From: Dialister sp. UBA6422
GTDB taxonomy: Bacteria; Bacillota; Negativicutes; Veillonellales; Dialisteraceae
NCBI GenBank assembly: GCA_002439665.1
Contig: DJPC01000136.1
Coordinates: forward strand, 1,332 to 9,589
Direction of reading: 5' to 3'
Length of the DNA: 8,258 nt
In this document: positions 7,020 to 8,258 of the stretch, in pieces
How positions within the stretch are numbered: the first letter of the stretch is position 1
Layout of the letters: every line of letters begins with the position of its first letter
Notes under the pieces: generated by a model
Databases searched by the model: none
Told to the model about the DNA's origin: nothing
Seen by the model: the letters and a program-made list of their open reading frames with translations, nothing else
Translations under genes and position numbers: made by a program

Positions 7020-7048
7020 TCCCTACCTGGGTGGAATAGGGGTATTTT
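7020..7048 (+). terminator. Probable Rho-independent terminator after comF
   Basis: TCCCTA (7020-7025) pairs with TAGGGG (7037-7042), including one T-G pair, around an 11-base loop. TATTTTTA follows immediately. The stem is short (6 bp), but the GC content, the T-rich tail and the position 7 bases after the comF stop support termination there. Confidence 0.55.
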
Positions 7049-7088
7049 TATCTCTTTTTGGCAGTTTGCGGTCTAGGTTTGTATTTAT

Positions 7089-7117
7089 TTAAATCTTTAT
7101 CTTATATCTAGTATAAT
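7089..7117 (+). promoter_or_regulatory. Candidate promoter P1 for the HAD gene
   Basis: A perfect TATAAT lies at 7112-7117. A weak -35, TTAAAT at 7089-7094, is 17 bases upstream and matches three of six consensus positions. Transcription would start near 7124, giving a leader of about 180 bases. The region just upstream is very A/T-rich, which would help a promoter with a poor -35. Confidence 0.45.
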
Positions 7118-7119
7118 GG

Positions 7120-7184
7120 GACTTTGGCGTGGTCTTGGGCTAATCCTTTTACTGCCAAGTTATAAAGTCTATGATAAAATAGAC
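7120..7184 (+). promoter_or_regulatory. Structured leader segment upstream of the HAD gene
   Basis: GACTTT (7120-7125) pairs perfectly with AAAGTC (7164-7169), and GGC (7126-7128) with GCC (7154-7156) can continue the arm. GTCTAT (7167-7172) and ATAGAC (7179-7184) form a second perfect 6-bp hairpin that shares GTC with the first, so the two compete. The shared bases suggest alternative folds. Part of the first arm may lie upstream of the transcript start. I do not recognise a known riboswitch class. Confidence 0.35.
7152..7180 (+). promoter_or_regulatory. Candidate promoter P2 for the HAD gene
   Basis: CTGCCA (7152-7157, four of six matches to TTGACA) and TAAAAT (7175-7180, five of six matches to TATAAT) are separated by 17 bases. 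Transcription would start near 7187, leaving a leader of about 120 bases. It overlaps the inverted repeats described at 7120-7184, so these repeats could equally be an operator-like element around the -10. Confidence 0.4.
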
Positions 7185-7244
7185 ATACATATAAAACATA
7201 TTTAATGATTGCTTAGAATTAGTTTATTGTTCATTCATATTGAA

Positions 7245-7300
7245 GGCCATAAGTGGCCCTACCTAGTATGGAAGCCAAATCATTGCACAGGCCAGGGGGG
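7245..7300 (+). promoter_or_regulatory. Hairpin and possible ribosome-binding-site switch before the HAD gene
   Basis: GGCCA (7245-7249) and TGGCC (7254-7258) form a perfect 5-bp hairpin with a TAAG tetraloop. The right arm can instead pair with GGCCA at 7290-7294, or CCCT (7257-7260) with AGGG (7294-7297), covering part of the ribosome binding site AGGGGGG (7294-7300). This is seen as sequence complementarity only; a translational switch is inference. Confidence 0.3.
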
Positions 7301-7306
7301 ACGTAT

Positions 7307-8258
7307 ATGAAAAAAGTGATTTTTGATATCGATGGAGTACTACTTAGCGAAGAGCGCTATTTTGATGTATCTGCACTGACTGTATGGGAAATTTTATATA
7401 GTCCTTCCTATATGGGGCTGACAGCAGAGCAAGAGGATTTTGATCCCGTTTCTGTCACAGAAGGGCAGATTGCCAGCTGCCGAAATATCGTATGGGGACA
7501 TGATGAGCTTTTATCTTGGCTCAAAGCTAGAGGTATCAATTCCAATTGGGATATGGTCCATGCGGATTTGATTACTATTTTATGGATTATGGGAGAAACC
7601 TACCAAAAGCGTTCTGATGGAGAACGATTGGATTTGACCTTCCATACTCCAGAAGATGTAAAGAAGGCGGGAAAGGAACTCATGGGACTTCCTATTCCCA
7701 AAGCGGAAGAAGTACTGAAGAAGTGGGAAGACACAGTGCCTCAGGGCATGCAGGGAGAAGAAGTGATTCATTACTTGTCAAAAGCTATGGAAAATACTTT
7801 TGCCCATGGAGCGCCTTGGGCAGAGCTTCGATCTGATTTTTGGAAAATTCATACAGAAGCATTTCAGGCATGGTATTTAGGAGATGATTGCTTCATTTCT
7901 CTTATGCATCATGTCCCCTATAGCAGCGGAAAACCAGGCTTTCTGATGCGAGAAGTGCCATTGGCACCACAGAGTGCCATCAAGTCTCTATTCATTCGCC
8001 TAAAGGAAATGGGATATGAATTGGGGATTGCCACCGGCCGTGCTAGGGAAGAAATGGAAATTCCTTTCAAAATGTTTCACTGGTATGAAGAATTTGATCC
8101 CAAGTACATGGCCACTGCTTCCGATGCCGTAGAGTCTGCGGCTATCTTAGGAGGTCCTGTATTGGATAAACCCAATGGATTTATTTTCTCTTGCGCCATT
8201 TTCGGCAGAGATAGAAATCACTATGAGGCCTATAGCCAGGAAAGGATGAAACCTTCTG
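7307..8258 (+). CDS. HAD-superfamily hydrolase (3'-truncated by window edge)
   Basis: The ATG at 7307, with AGGGGGG (7294-7300) 6 bases upstream, opens a frame that runs to the window end without a stop; 317 codons are visible. HAD motif I is FDIDGVL at 6-12, with D7 as the expected aspartyl nucleophile and D9 as acid/base, which fits phosphatase activity. Motif II is IATGR at 241-245 (T243), and motif III is probably K288 in LDKPNG. The acidic motif IV must lie off the right edge. About 230 residues separate motifs I and II, far more than the usual C1 cap of sixty to ninety. This segment is rich in W and acidic residues and appears helical, so it would form a large substrate-specificity cap. 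There is no signal peptide, so the protein is probably cytoplasmic. The substrate is unknown; a phosphoester is likely. It appears to be its own transcription unit after the comF terminator. Confidence 0.88.
   Translation, partial: MKKVIFDIDGVLLSEERYFDVSALTVWEILYSPSYMGLTAEQEDFDPVSVTEGQIASCRNIVWGHDELLSWLKARGINSNWDMVHADLITILWIMGETYQKRSDGERLDLTFHTPEDVKKAGKELMGLPIPKAEEVLKKWEDTVPQGMQGEEVIHYLSKAMENTFAHGAPWAELRSDFWKIHTEAFQAWYLGDDCFISLMHHVPYSSGKPGFLMREVPLAPQSAIKSLFIRLKEMGYELGIATGRAREEMEIPFKMFHWYEEFDPKYMATASDAVESAAILGGPVLDKPNGFIFSCAIFGRDRNHYEAYSQERMKPS

Noticed and set aside
7240..7300. Leader considered as a known riboswitch (c-di-GMP-I, THF, guanidine or T-box type)
   Set aside because: Only short fragments such as CATTGCAC resemble parts of known consensus sequences; the required core helices and conserved loops are not present together.
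7580..7771. 63-codon open frame on the - strand inside the HAD gene
   Set aside because: It is antisense to the cap region of an intact HAD reading frame and has no supporting features.

Overview
The window looks like chromosomal housekeeping DNA from a low-to-mid GC Firmicute that has an outer membrane, most likely a Negativicute in the Veillonella/Dialister/Megasphaera range. The lineage call rests on a combination of features. Strong AGGAGG-type ribosome binding sites, a TTG start on proS, and Firmicute-type RecD2 and ComF point to Firmicutes. A Wzi-like outer-membrane beta-barrel protein with a C-terminal aromatic residue implies a diderm envelope. The genus is inference only. All genes lie on the + strand.

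Layout. (1) 1-1455: the 3' part of a capsule-assembly Wzi-family outer-membrane protein, with its start and signal peptide off the left edge. (2) 1456-1850: an intergenic region with two blocks of a 7-bp tandem repeat (consensus AACAACY), a strong Rho-independent terminator at 1618-1661, and a promoter plus a leader hairpin for the next gene. (3) 1851-3575: complete proS, prolyl-tRNA synthetase with its editing insertion. (4) 3684-3950: a small 88-residue protein that aligns without gaps to AroQ-type chorismate mutase over its first two helices but lacks key catalytic residues. (5) 4053-6191: complete recD2, a 5'-3' DNA helicase. (6) 6363-7013: a complete ComF-family phosphoribosyltransferase-like protein. 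(7) 7014-7306: a probable terminator, one or two promoters and a structured leader. (8) 7307-8258: the 5' part of a HAD-superfamily hydrolase with an unusually large cap, running off the right edge.

The proS, chorismate-mutase-like, recD2 and comF genes are co-directional with gaps of 102 to 171 bases. No convincing terminator lies between them, so they may share transcription from the proS promoter. Their functions are diverse: translation, an unknown small protein, DNA repair, and DNA-uptake or nucleotide-related work. The transcription units on either side, wzi and the HAD gene, seem to be separated from this block by terminators.

I see no mobile element, CRISPR array, tRNA, rRNA or defence system, and no clear sign of a new multi-gene system. 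The points most worth a second look are the degenerate chorismate-mutase-like protein, the heptad repeats, the paired alternative hairpins ahead of comF and of the HAD gene, and the HAD protein's large cap.
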